A stretch of DNA of 64,000 bases from positions 124,001 through 188,000 of the forward strand of contig JAYEVH010000509.1 of assembly GCA_036346255.1 (NCBI GenBank). Reading direction: 5' to 3'. The translations under genes and the position numbers were made by a program. The notes under the pieces were generated by a model that saw only the letters and a list, made by a program, of their open reading frames with translations, made no database searches and had not been told where the DNA came from. Numbering within the stretch: the first letter of the stretch is position 1; each line of letters opens with the position of its first letter. Shown one piece after another: positions 45,763 to 57,202 of this stretch. This DNA comes from Ampelocalamus luodianensis (taxonomy: Eukaryota; Streptophyta; Magnoliopsida; Poales; Poaceae).

Positions 45763-45972
45763 TCACTTCAGGCGCTTCGTCTCCTTATGCTTGTCTCCGC
45801 CACAGTTGAGGTTGACGTTTTCTGGGCACAGCGTGCATTTGACGGTGGGGCAGCATGCGCAGGTGACGCTTGGGGTTGGGCATGACGGGATGCACGGGCA
45901 GCAGCACGAGGAGCCATCGGGGCAGCAGCACGATGGGATGCATGGGCAGCAGCATGAGCATATGTTTCCCAT
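45763..45972 (-). CDS. Small cysteine-rich protein with N-myristoylation motif
   Basis: The predicted protein has 69 residues, 19 of them Cys. It starts MGNICS, which fits the N-myristoylation consensus (Gly2, Ser6), followed by a CCC cluster that could be palmitoylated, so membrane anchoring is plausible. SCCCPCIPSC occurs twice exactly (residues 6-15 and 22-31). A further Cys set ('CACCPTVKCTLCPEN') and a Lys-rich tail follow. The pattern suggests a metal-binding or lipid-anchored plant protein, but I do not recognise a named family. It stands alone, about 370 bases from an LTR remnant. It may be a fortuitous ORF, although the biased, repeated composition argues against chance. Confidence 0.5.
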   Translation of the reverse strand: MGNICSCCCPCIPSCCCPDGSSCCCPCIPSCPTPSVTCACCPTVKCTLCPENVNLNCGGDKHKETKRLK

Positions 45973-47029
45973 CAGCTATCAGTTCGCTCGATCTACAAGT
46001 GTTCTGGCACTCCTTGTCGCGCGCTAGGAGCTAGGGTTTTGCTGTCTGTGTCTGGGGTTCGACACTATGCCGTGTAAGAGTGAGGAGATCACACGTGATC
46101 ATTTATACAGGTTCAGGCAGTACAAGTCTGCTCTGCTGTTGGCATCTGAATTCTTGGATGAGCTCTTCGTAATTTAAACTAATCATATATATGATTAAGA
46201 TGTGGCATATATGCGCAAGTACCTCTAAGTTTGGCCAAGCAACTGGATGCCAATGGGCGGCACCGCAACTTGGTTGTTTTATACCTACGGGCTACGACCA
46301 CGCTAACGTTGTTCTTCAGACATATACACATAAAGAAGAAATAAACAAGCACAATATGTTGAAACAATCGTAGTATACGAGTTTATATTTAGCAACCATG
46401 ACCAGGAATAACGCTACTGGTTTGTGAAAAATATCAGGGGGTTGCCGATAACTGGTCTTATCGGCCAATATTTTCAAACAGAGATTTAGACTTTCATCCA
46501 AAATTTGACTAATTTTTAAAAAAATTCTGAAGAATTGGTCATACACATCTCTTCTGGTCCTAAAAAATAACAAGGCATTGGTGGTAAAAAATACAATCAA
46601 ATTAATTGAACAAATGCGTAGTCATATACCTCTGTTTTTGCTCAAATTTCGAATGAATCCAATTTTTTTGCCTGATATGTTTTTTATCAGGGCCCACCGA
46701 TATCGCCAATAAATCCAAAACATTTCGGATATATCGGTGACTACGTTTTCCCTGATCAACACCACTGATGAAAGAACTGGATGCCAGCACTGTATACGCT
46801 GTGCACAAACCACATGCATATATTCTGGCAATGATTTGTTCCTCTCTTTTTCCCTGTAGCGCAACTTGCCTCTTTTCTCTGATCACAAACCACATGCATG
46901 TTTTTTCTCTTTATGATGTATGGAGTAAGTATAGGAAAGGACACGAGAAACACAGCCACACTCTCTCATCACGATACACTGTATGTAGCATCATAAAACA
47001 GAGGTATATGACTAAGCAAAATTCAAATC
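45973..47029. other. Non-coding DNA with inverted repeat ends
   Basis: 'gtagtcatatacctctgttttt' near 46617 has its complement near 46999-47020, so about 400 bases are bounded by an imperfect inverted repeat, perhaps an old MITE. 'cacaaaccacatgcat' is repeated at about 46803 and 46884. ORFs on both strands lack domains. Confidence 0.4.
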
Positions 47030-47370
47030 AACTTCAAATTAATTAATTTTGGTTTAGATAGCTATATTATAATTTTAGATGAATTTAGGAATTTGAATAA
47101 CTGGAATCAGAGCTCGTATGAAGGAGAACACAAGTCCTCGAAAGTTTGAATTATGAAGAAATTAACCTAAATTCAATTTTCAGAATTAATGAATTGTTTT
47201 TCTAAAGGAAAATCTAAATATTGCACAAGCATGATGTCAACATCTGATTTTCATTTTCAATTGATTTATTTTTTTCTGCAGGAAAACCTAATCAGTCGCT
47301 GACATGTGGGCCCATGGTCCATGGACCAGGGCCACGAAAGTCAAAGGTCTGCGGTGAACTCAGCTTATAG
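47030..47370 (-). mobile_element. LTR fragment (gypsy type)
   Basis: It shares 'ttttggtttagatagcta', 'gagctcgtatgaaggagaa' and 'ctgacatgtgggccc..ggtc' with LTRs at 4420-4790 and 51390-51660. It is a relic LTR piece cut by the CACTA-like fragment that follows. Confidence 0.55.
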
Positions 47371-47379
47371 AATAGTACG

Positions 47380-47600
47380 GGTTTGATGCATGCACTGGGG
47401 AGGGGAGAGGAAGACACTGATAGAAGACAAGGCGGTGGTGGGTATAATATATAAGGACAACGCCAAAACATATCGCCTCCCGCGCAAGCATTTAAAAATT
47501 TCCAAGAATCACATACGGTTTCAAATAAAAATTGTCTGTGATGAGCTAGTATCACAAACGGTTCATATTAAAAACCGTCTGTGATTAGTATCTTCTGATT
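47380..47600. mobile_element. CACTA-family fragment 3
   Basis: It aligns with 37192-37330 of CACTA 1 ('ggggaggggagagg', 'gatggaagacaagg/gatagaagacaagg', 'ataaggacaac.ccaaaaca') and carries sub-terminal CACAAACGGTT/AACCGTCTGTG copies (47505-47590). No CACTA terminus is seen, so it is a partial copy. Confidence 0.65.
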
Positions 47601-47810
47601 TTACCTGAATCTGTGACTTAAAATACCTAACTTTGTGATTTTACCATGGCTTAATATGCCTAACTCTACGATTTTACTATGGCTTGAAATCACTAACACT
47701 CTTATTTCACCATGACTTGAAATCACTAACACTTTGATTTTACCATGACTTGAAATCACTAACTCTCTGATTTTTCTATGACTTGAAATCACTAACTCGA
47801 TGGCGAGCAA
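47601..47810. repeat. 33-bp minisatellite, about six copies
   Basis: The unit resembles 'gattttaccatgacttgaa' followed by 'atcactaacactct'. On the minus strand it opens an ORF of 11-residue repeats ('LVISSHGKI' type), which is simply a repeat in frame. CACTA 1 holds one related unit at about 37445-37485, so the array probably expanded here. Confidence 0.85.
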
Positions 47811-48755
47811 GCGAGGGTTGCATCATGCCACTTAGGTAGGTAGAGGTCGCCACGACGAGGAGCTCAACAGGAGGGTGCAAGCACGCGATGGGCCCAAAAC
47901 ACATCATATATTTCTTGGGTTTTAACCTTGTTCTTATCACAAGTGTGCCATTTATAGCAATAATTATCATTGATTTATTATTATATTGCAAGAATAGTAT
48001 TTGTTGAGCATATCACAGGTTATATGTGGAAATCCCGAGAATTAAGTTTTCTGATGCGTAGGAGATATGGTTTGGAGCGATTTTCTCTTTTGGAGTGCCG
48101 CTAGAATCGACTGCAAAGAAGAATATGGGCTAGGGTACGGTCGTACCCAATCGTACTAGCCACTAGGAGTGTCGCCGCGTCAAACAAGACCCACTCTATA
48201 TAAAGGACAAAGCCTCCACCCATTGGCTTCAAGTCGTATCGTCTAGAGAGTTGTAGATGAGATTAGGAGTGGTGGAGATGTTATTCTTCATCATTTTTTT
48301 ATCTTGATTAAATTTAAGACAGAGTCATTGTGTAAGCGGTAATCATTATCAATCAGAGACTCAATTCCATTGCATTAACTATTGGTAATTGAAGAGGGAA
48401 GTGTCTTTCTTTTATCCAATAATCTTTTGATCCTTTAATTATGTGTGAGTAGTCCGCATAGGTGGAGGAGATGTAGGTATCTTTTTAAGCACTAGAAATG
48501 TTACTATGCTTTAATTATAGGAAAAAGTTCATTTGGCACCCCTTAACTCTTGCAAAAGTTTGGATTTTAACCTTCAACTTCAAAACCAGAAGTTTGACCC
48601 CCCACCCTCAAGTGTCAATACCGAACATATTACACCCTCTAAGCCATTCAGAGTCGATTTTAAGCTTATGTGGCGCCTACGTGGACTCCCTTCATTTTTC
48701 CTCTGCTTTTCTCTCTCCTCCTCTGCTTATGTGGAAATATTTTGTCAAAATAAGT
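47811..48755. other. Intergenic DNA with LTR-like and MITE-like pieces
   Basis: A TATA-like 'ctctatataaagg' lies near 48195 in sequence of LTR character (48000-48500). At 48525-48720 a MITE-like block begins 'gttcatttggcaccccttaa', related to 32588. No gene recognised. Confidence 0.4.
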
Positions 48756-48968
48756 CCATTGGTAGAGGAGTGGACTAGAGTATCTTTTTGTTGTCTAGAT
48801 GAGTTCCTTTGGATGTATGTGGTTGATGTTTTCGGTTTGAGCTTAGCGTTGTGGTTGCCACTTTAATGGAAATGAGTTAGTGTGATGGTTTGGAATTCCA
48901 TGATTTGAGAGAAAGTTTATTCCTAAAAGAAAAAGTTTGAGAAAAATAATATTTCCTCAGGTAGTGAG
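48756..48968 (+). mobile_element. Degenerate gypsy internal fragment
   Basis: It matches 19785-20000 in the chromovirus remnant: 'ggagtggactagagtatctttt', 'tttcggtttgagc', 'ttggaattccatgattt', 'tttattcctaaaa'. It ends where the copia LTR begins at 48969. Confidence 0.65.
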
Positions 48969-49769
48969 TGTTGGTGATATGCCCTAGAGGCAATCATAAA
49001 GATGATTGTATCACGTCTATGTTTATGAGTTCTTGAATAAATGTTATTCAGTTCCTTGAATTAATCGTTAGTTCTAAAGAGCAACGAGTATGTGACTTGT
49101 TGGTGAAACTCTTTTGACTTATATGATGTCATTCTAAAAGTATTCCTGGTCGGAACACCAGTGACTCTACGACTAGCACATGTATTGATTGATGACCATG
49201 TTTCACCGGTCATGGATATAGGGATATCGAATCAATAATGTGAACACATGTTAGAGAACATGGGATTGGATTGACCCACCTTGAGACACTATTGAGATTA
49301 TTATGATTCTATGTGTCACTAGTTGGTCTCAAGTAATGATGATGTATAATCCTTAGACCTGAGATCAGTATGGTTCCCTACATGTGTAATAGCACTCTTA
49401 GGGGTTGCCAAACGCTACTCGTAACTGGGTAGTTATAAAGGTAGCTTTCGGGTATGCTATGAAACATACGAAGGGATGTGACTGGTCGGATATGGGATTT
49501 GCCCCTCCTAACATAACAGGAGAGATGTCTCTGGGCCCCTCGAAGTGGTCGGATAAAGAAAGTGCATGGCCATGCCACTAGTGGTCGAAGTGTTCGACCA
49601 CATAAGGTTATCCGACAACTCGATCGAGAAAGTATTGAACAGTCCATGGATGACACACTATCTCACCTGGAGTTCAACCAGATATCGTGAGGCAAAGGGA
49701 GAATACTAGAGTAGGTCGCTTAGTTCGATCAGGTCCAGACAAGTCATATAGAAATACGAGCTAGTCGTA
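48969..49769 (+). mobile_element. Truncated copia LTR, copy 3
   Basis: It starts TGTTGGTGATATGCCCTAG and follows copies 1 and 2 (reverse orientation) for about 800 bases. It then stops where the large gypsy element starts at 49770. The rest of the LTR is not found on the other side of that element, so sequence was lost there. Confidence 0.82.
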
Positions 49770-52700
49770 TGTCGAACCCGGGAGCGAAGGATCCCGAATT
49801 CTCTGTGTTTATACACTAGTCCAGGATTTCTAGTGTACACAGTCAAACAAAAGTGATAGCAAAATCATATCGCGCACTTTATTAATAATAATTCAGAGTT
49901 TATTACAAGAAGGGCCTGAGGCCAAATGGAAAAGAAATAACACAGCGGAAGACAAAATAGTAGTAGATCACACGACTTGCCACAGGCAATCGTCTGGGGG
50001 CGTAGCCTAGTCGTCAAGATCCTCACCGTCCTAATAGAGGTCTTCTCCTGAATAAAGATTATCCAGCAAGAGTAAGCACAACTACCGTGCTTGCAAGTTA
50101 CACCCAATATTGACAGTTTATGCATGCATAAGGTAAACAAAGGATAATAGCAGGGTTCTTTTGCATAAACAGCATTTTCAGGTTAAATAGCAATAATAAT
50201 TTCTAAGGCCAGTTTTTATACCATAACTAAAATCAATGTTTTAAATGAAAATTAATAATAGATAACCTCCATTGATTGAATGGTGAAGGATACCCTCCTA
50301 ACACTTGGCTAACCGCCCAATTTTTACCATAGGATTCTCCATCATAAAATCATCTGTTGAAATCATTTTATAAACCAAAAATAAGTCTAACTTAGAGTGG
50401 CTTTGCTAGCATGTCCATGACCGCGGACGCGGCTATTCGAATAGTTTCTACTCTGCAGAGTTTGTACTGACTTTACCACACGAGATAATTTGCTTTTAAT
50501 GTCAGCCAAAGCACGCTTCCGAAGGCGTGTGACTAAGCAATTATCATGAGGCCGTTACAATGCAATGCCTTAATGTATTTATGCCCGCTAAGGCTTCGCT
50601 CCCATTGGACTAACCATCCTCCGGAAGCCCCCTCTTGCGCCAGGTGGAACTAATGTCTAACCGACGCCTACACATACAACATGGCACAAATATCACTAAG
50701 ACGCCACAAATTATTTAGCCAAATCTGTCTCATTCCAGACATGTGGTGGTACGGTAAGGCATAGCAAAATACACTCAAAGACCGGTCGTTAACTAACTTG
50801 GGCGTCTTTCCATTAAAAACCTGGGCCTTAATCCTAACCAGATTAGGCCCGTGCATGAACATGCACCCACCATCCATCCATCTCGCCCAAGTCCAAACCT
50901 ATTTTATTTTATGTAGAGTAAAATCCTCTTTATAAACCTTTTGTGGTAAGACAATACCATCAAAATCAAATTTGAATCAACTTTGTAAAAGATTTGGCTA
51001 AAACCCTCCCAAAATTCATGATTGTGATCTAAGCATGGCTAAGCACATGATTAGTTTTAATAGCATTTTACCTAAAGGTGACAAGGTATTCATATTCAAA
51101 AATCAAATTGGCCATACAATGATAGTTGGATTAACTACATACAAAAACACGACATCCAAACATTCATATAAACATATGCATGCAATAATACTTTGAAAAC
51201 AGAAATTAAATACGTTAAAATACTGGGAACAATATGATCAATAGTGTAACTTGCCTTCATTGAAGTTTTAAAACTCTAAATCGTCAGAAGGATCTAACTC
51301 TCCGGAGTCGTCGAGGTCTATACGCGAAAATACGATAAATTAACTTCAAATTCAAATAAATTCAAAACATCCGCTCAAAATAACTCAAAATTGAAATATT
51401 TTGGTTTAGATAGCTAGATTATGATTTTAGACAAATTTTACAACTTGAACCACCCAATTTGGAGTTCAGATGCAAAAGATATGAATTTTTGAAGTTTAAA
51501 CCTAAATCTGAAATTTAATTGAATTTCCCGAATTAATTTTCTACTGGAAAATATATTTATTGCGCAATGCTGATGCCAGCGAGGAATTTCCGGAAATTTT
51601 AAGGAATTAAAATGATTCCTGACATGTGGGCCCCACGGGTCATAGACACGGTCTATGTGGACCAGGCCCACGGCCTTTTGGCTCGGGAGGAAGGTGCTGA
51701 CACGGCGCCACGCGAACAGATTTGGTGACGTGGCGCCCACGCGGCGGTGAGGTGGTGCCACGGTGGCGTGTGCGTGGCCGGCCACGTTGGCCCGATGCCG
51801 GTGGTGCTCCGGTGAGCGGTCTTGCCGGCGTTCTACGCCGCGGCGAGCTAAATGGATGTGCGCATATTGGAGAGGAGACAATTGTGAACTCGTGGGTTAC
51901 CAAATAAACGACGGAGCATGGCCGGATGGTCGTCGGCAACGAGGACTAGCGGTGATGAGCTTCGGTTGTCGACGAAGTCGATGCTGCGAGGCTCCTCCGG
52001 CGAAGTGGGTGATCGCACTAGCTTCGCGATGACGTGGTGATGAAGTTGGTACCGAGGGCGGGGGCGGAGGGGCTCCGGTGACGGCGCAGTCGTCGGTTGA
52101 AGATTTCCCAGTCGCTGGCGAGAAAACTCGAATCTAGGGCGCTAGGAGCGAGGAGGGAGATGGTGGTTGGCGGCGTTGAGATGCGGTGAGGGAGGTGGTC
52201 CTAGTGCCCCCTTTTATAGGGCGAGAGCGTGGCCGGAGCTTCGTACGACGCAAGAAGGTCCGTGCGGGGACAGCGGCGAGACTTGGGGGTTTTAGGGCGC
52301 CGGGATGGAAAGTGAAGGCCGTGTCGGAGGCGGATGGAATCAAGGGTTTGAATGCGAGCGAAATCACGAAAATTAGATTAGGATTTCGCCGAGTATGGAA
52401 GGTTTTCGAAACCTTTCCATGGCGGACAGCGCGGCGAGAATGGAAAGTCGCGAGGAAGAAGATGGAAAGGAAGATGACGACGCTGGGCCGTCCGATGTTG
52501 ATCCAACGGTGGACAATGCGGCGTGAACCGGTAAGTGTGGATTGGGCGCGGCCGTTGGATCTTAATCCAACGGTTGCGATAGACCGAGGCGGTGCGGTGA
52601 CTAGTAAAGTCACTGGTGCGCGTGGGCCGTTAGATCTAGATCGGACGGTGTAAAATCAAAGGGGTGTTCGGTCGTCCGAATGTCACATTGGATGCTGGCC

Positions 52701-53164
52701 GTTGGATTTTGATCCAATGGCTGATGAATGTTGGTGCGGCGCGAGCGAGAGAAGGAGAGATAGGCTGACAACGGGCCATGCTGTCAGTGAGAGAGAGGAG
52801 AGGTGGCGCGGCTGGGCTGGCACGGGCCGCGCGCGCGGGAAAAGGGACTGGGCCGGAGTAGGTTTCGGCCCAAACACTGTTGGAGTATTTTCTTTTGATT
52901 TCTTAATTAATTTAATTCTGGTAATTCAATTAGGCTTTAGAATATAGCAAATTAAGTCCAAAAATTTTGAGAAAATTCACAGAAATTCTCTGGAGCATTT
53001 GGGACTTAAATAAAATATTTCCAGCTATTATTTGGTAATAGATTTTGCAAATAAAATTGTTTAGCTTGAATTTGATTAAGTAAAAGCTTTTGAAAATTCC
53101 AGAAAAATCCAAAAAAATAATTAAACTTTATTTTCAACTGAAATTTGAAATTTGGGCTGTTACA
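49770..53164 (-). mobile_element. 3' LTR of the chromovirus
   Basis: Termini on the minus strand are TGTAACAGCCC at 53164 and GGGTTCGACA at 49770, 3395 bp. It contains a TATA box (TATAAAAG, minus, 52211-52218) and four palindromic CCGTTGGATC-type blocks (52490-52730). An ORF on the sense strand at 51438-51881 recurs in the other LTR only because the LTRs are near copies, and it shows no domain. Confidence 0.92.
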
Positions 53165-53177
53165 AACCTACCCCCCT
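53165..53177 (-). other. Polypurine tract
   Basis: On the minus strand TATAAGGGGGGTAGGTT lies directly before the 3' LTR start TGTAACAG. This is the plus-strand primer site of the element. Confidence 0.85.
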
Positions 53178-53189
53178 TATAGGGAATCT

Positions 53190-53701
53190 CGACCCCGAGA
53201 TTCAGGCTTGGTTAGTAAAAAGATCAGGGTAGTTGGCCTTGAGTTCTTCTTCTTTCTCCCATATGGCCTCACTTTCTAGATGGTGAATCCATTGTACCTT
53301 GTATGATCTGATGATTCTGCTTCTGGTAACACGTTCTGCGACATCCAGAATTTTAATCGGTCACTCCACATAGGTGAGATCTTCTTGAAGGTCACAGCTT
53401 TCTAGAAGGGTGTGGTCTTCTGGTACTTGCAGGCACTTCTTTAGCGGCGACACGTGGAAGACATTATGTACTGCTGACAAGGCTTCTGGCAGCTCTAATT
53501 GATAAGCTACTTCTCCACGTCTTGCCAAGATCTTGTATGGTCCGATATATCTGGGTGCGAGTCTACCTTTTGTCTGGAATCTCCTCACACCTCTGAGTGG
53601 GGTAACTCTGAGATAGACAAAATCTCCTACCTCAAAGTTCAATTCCCTCCGACGGTTATCGGATAACTCTTTTGTCAGGATTGAGCTACTTTCAGACGCT
53701 C
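53190..53701 (-). pseudogene. Integrase C-terminus and chromodomain, broken
   Basis: The ORF at 53361-53642 encodes the integrase C-terminal segment ('NFEVGDFVYLRVTP', 'RYIGPYKIL', 'AVHNVFHVSPLKKCL'). After an in-frame TGA at 53361-53363 the frame continues with 'KILDVAERVTRSRI', 'YKVQWIHH', 'EAIWEKEEEL', a chromodomain that targets integration to chromatin in chromoviruses. A one-base deletion near 53660 and a TGA at 53675-53677 separate it from the upstream integrase. Confidence 0.85.
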
Positions 53702-54250
53702 CTATATAGCCTTTACTTTACTTTCAGCTTCTTTGATCAACTCAGGTCCAAAGAGTTGATGTTCTCCCACCTGATCCCAAAGGAGTGGGGTTCGACATTT
53801 CCTACCATGCAAAGCTTCAAATGGAGCCATCTGCAGACTGGCTTGGTAGCTGTTATTGTATGAGAACTCTGCATATGGCAGATCTCTGTCCCAACCTTTC
53901 CCGAAGTCTAAGGCACAAGCTCGAAGCATGTCTTCAAGAACTTGATTGGTGCGTTCTGTCTACCCATCTGTCTGGGGATGATATGTCGTGCTGAAGTTGA
54001 GTCGGGTTCCCAAGGCTTCATGCATACTTTTCCAAAACCGAGAGGTGAACTGAGAACCTCGGTCAGACACAATATTTTTGGGTACTCCATGTAGGCAGAT
54101 GATTCTGGCCATGTACAATTCTGCTAGCTTACTGCTTTGGTAAGTGGTCTTGACAGGAATGAAGTGGGTGACTTTGGTTAATCGGTCAATTACCACCCAG
54201 ATGGAGCCATATCTCGATTGGGTCTTAGGAAGTCCGGTGATGAAGTCCAT
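53702..54250 (-). pseudogene. Integrase catalytic core, broken
   Basis: The core carries the first Asp in 'VVIDRLTK' and the second in 'VSDRGSQFTS', followed by 'TTYHPQTDG' and a TAG at 53960-53962. The catalytic Glu lies just after this stop, in the 'TERTNQVLED' segment. The following ORF (53702-53929) continues 'DLPYAEFSYNNSYQ' and ends at TAG 53702-53704. The protein would insert the cDNA into host DNA but cannot be made whole. Confidence 0.88.
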
Positions 54251-54256
54251 ACCAAC

Positions 54257-54961
54257 TTATTCCCACTTCCACTCGGGCACTGACAATGGTTGTAGCAGAC
54301 CAGCGGGTCGTTGATGCTCTGCCTTGACTCGCTGACAAACGTCACAACGAGCGACAAATTCAGCGATTTCACGCTTCATGCTGACCCACCAATACTTTTC
54401 TTTTAGGTCTTGATACATTTTGGTGCTACCAGGATGAATGGAGTATGGCGACTCATGAGCTTCTTTCAGAATCGACTCCTTTATCTCCTGCTGGTTAGGT
54501 ACACAGATGCAGTCTCCAAACCACACTGTCCCTTGCTCATCCTTGGAGAATCCCGGGGCTTTGCCTTTTCTCATATTCTTCTTGATTTCTTGGATGTCTT
54601 CATCTTCTAACTGCTTTATTCTGATCTGGTCCTGAAGAGTCGGTTGGACTTCCAAAGTGTTTACGCAACCTTGGTTGACAATCTCCAGATTTAGGTGCTT
54701 CAGCTCCTCATACAGCTCTGGCTGATTTTGCTGTACCATGATGGTGTTGCAATACGCCTTCCTGCTCAAGGCATCTGCTACCACATTGGCTTTGCCCGGA
54801 TGATAATGAATCCCGAGGTCATAGTCCTTTATCAACTCCAACCATCTCCTCTGTTGGAGATTGAATTCGGACTGCGTGAATATATATTTCAGGTTTTTAT
54901 GATCCTTGAAAATCTCACAATGATTTACCAATGAGATAATGCGCCGATTTTGAGCGTGCAC
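54257..54961 (-). pseudogene. RNase H end and integrase zinc-binding domain
   Basis: The 234-codon ORF holds the RNase H C-terminus ('DHKNLKYIFTQ', 'VVADALSRK') and the integrase HHCC zinc-binding domain ('HESPYSIHPGSTKMY', 'FVARCDVCQRVK'). It is bounded by TAG codons at 55049-55051 and 54971-54973 upstream and TAA at 54257-54259 downstream, all within recognisable protein sequence. Confidence 0.88.
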
Positions 54962-55162
54962 AATTCTTTGCTAGTTCGGATCATGAGTCAGATAATTCCC
55001 TTCGTGTGGCCTCAACTGCCGGGATGCATAAGCCACAACCTTGCCTTCCTACATTAATACACATCCGAGGCCTTGACGGGACGCATCACAGAATATCTCA
55101 AAATCCTTGCGGATGTTCGGTAAAATCAACACCGGTGCTGAGACTAATCCCTTCTTTAGCTC

Positions 55163-57202
55163 CTAGAAACTTTCTTCACAGGCGTCGGTCCATTTAAACT
55201 TCTTTTCCTTCTTCAGAAGTTGAGTCATGGGTCTTGCAAGTTTAGAGAACCCTTCAATGAACCGGCGAAAGTAGCCCGCTAGTCCAAGGAAACTTCTCAC
55301 TTCGGTGACTAATCTGGGTTGCTTCCAGTCCATTATTGCCTCAATCTTGGCGGGGTCGACTGCAATTCCTCCTGTTGACACAATATGTCCAAGGAATGCC
55401 ACTTGACTTAACCAGAATTCACTTTTGCTGAATTTGGCATAAAGCTGGTGCTCCCTGAGTTTGTCCAGGATCAGCCTGAGATGCTTCTCATGCTCTTCTT
55501 CATCCTTCGAATAGATGAGGATATCGTCAATGAAGACAACCACAAACTTATCCAAGAATTCCATGAGCACCTTGTTCATCATATTCATGAAGTAAGCAGG
55601 GGTGTTAGTCAGACCGAAGGACATTACTGTAAACTCGTACAGTCCATATCTTGTCGTGAAGGCGGTCTTCGGGATATCTTCCGGGCTGATCTTCAGTTGG
55701 TGATAACCGGATCTCAGATCAATCTTTGAGAAGACACTTTCTCCCTTCAACTGATCGAACAGATCATCAATCCTGGGCAACGGGTATTTGTTCTTGATTT
55801 TCACCTCGTTGAGTGATCTGTAATCAACGCACATTCTCATACTATTGTCTTTCTTTTTGACAAATATTACTAGGGCTCCCCATGGTGAGAAATTGGGTCG
55901 AATGTACCCTTTGCTTCGCAATTCTTCGATTTGCTTCTTCAGCTCTGCTAACTCGTTGGCTGGCATTCTGTATGGCCGCTTCGAGATCGGAGCTGTCCCG
56001 GGGACTAGATCGATTAGGAACATTATGTCCCTATCCGGTGGCATGCCTAGTAGATCATCCGGAAAGACGTCAGGGTATTCCCGTGCCACGGGTATGTCTT
56101 CCAGTTTCACTTCCTTCAAGCTGGTGAGGATGGAACTCCCTCCGGTGCGGGTCTTGGGTTTGAATTCGATAGATATGCCTTGTTCATTGGTGAGGGTGAT
56201 GGACCTATTGGCACAGTCTATTTGGCCATGGTTTTTGGCTAGCCAGTCCATTCCAAGAATTACATCCAGACCTTGGGAGTATAAAACTATCAGATCTGCT
56301 AGGAAGGATACTCCGGATATCTCAAGGGTAAGATTTGGGCATAGAGAACTGGTCCTTATTTCTGAGCCCAGGGAATGGATTATTATGGGAGTAGCTAAGG
56401 AGGATATAGGTAACCCATATTTTCCCACAAACTTATTTGATACGAAAGAATGTGAAGCTCCAGAATCAAATAGGACAGATGCTGGTATCGAATTAACAAG
56501 GAACGTACCGAGAACAACATCTGGCGCTGTCTGAGCTTCCTCGGCGGTGACATGGTTCACCCGTCGCTTGGTGAACTGGCCTGCTGGTCTTGTGGTGCCG
56601 CCGGTAGCTGAAACTCCTGAGGTTGGCTTTGCCGGTGCCATACCTTGCTGCTTCTTCGGGCATTTATTGGCATAATTCCCCGTCTCATTGCAGTGGAAGC
56701 GCGTAACTCTGGAGGCTGAGGAGGTGGAGTGCTTCTGCTGAAACTGCCCTCCAGATGAAGTGCCACGGAAGTTGGAGCGCTGTGGCGGTGCCGGAGTGCG
56801 GGACGTGGAAGATTGAAATTTCCCACGTTGCGGTGGCTGCGATGTGGTGATGTGAGGTTTGGGAAGACCTCCTACATTGAATTTTTGAGCGGCCATCCTC
56901 CGCTTGCGGTTCTCCATTTCCGTGTGTTTGACCTCCTGCCTGATTGCTTTATCCACCAACTGCTGGAAGTCGGTGAAATTCTGAGAGATAAGTTGGACAG
57001 AGATATCATCATTTAATCCCTCCAGGAACCTTTCCTGTCTGTCCTCATCTCTGGCTATGTCAGCTGGGGCGTAGCGGGCAAGTTGGTTGAATCGGTGAAG
57101 ATATTCGTTCACCGTGCGGTTGCCCTGTCGGAGTGCGTGGAACTCCTTCTTCTTTAACGTCATCATCCCCGCCGGGATGTGTGCATGGCGGAAGGCTCGC
57201 AC
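55163..57202 (-). pseudogene. Gag C-terminal part, protease and reverse transcriptase
   Basis: This 679-codon open segment begins inside gag ('RFLEGLNDDIS', residues 58-68). It has a damaged zinc knuckle at 168-181, where the first Cys is Arg168 and the His is Asn176. The aspartic protease motif 'FDSGAS' is at 245-250. Reverse transcriptase includes 'VDYRSLN' (459-465), 'KIDLRSGYHQ' (493-502, Asp495) and 'FIDDILIYS' (557-565, Asp559/560). It ends at TAG 55163-55165 at the start of RNase H. Both main catalytic centres look intact here. Confidence 0.92.

Noticed and set aside
47601..47810. ORF of LVISSHGKI repeats
   Set aside because: It is only the reading frame of a 33-bp minisatellite whose period is a multiple of three.
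51438..51881. 147-codon ORF, seen again at 60264-60731
   Set aside because: It lies inside both LTRs and is conserved only because the LTRs are near copies. No domain.
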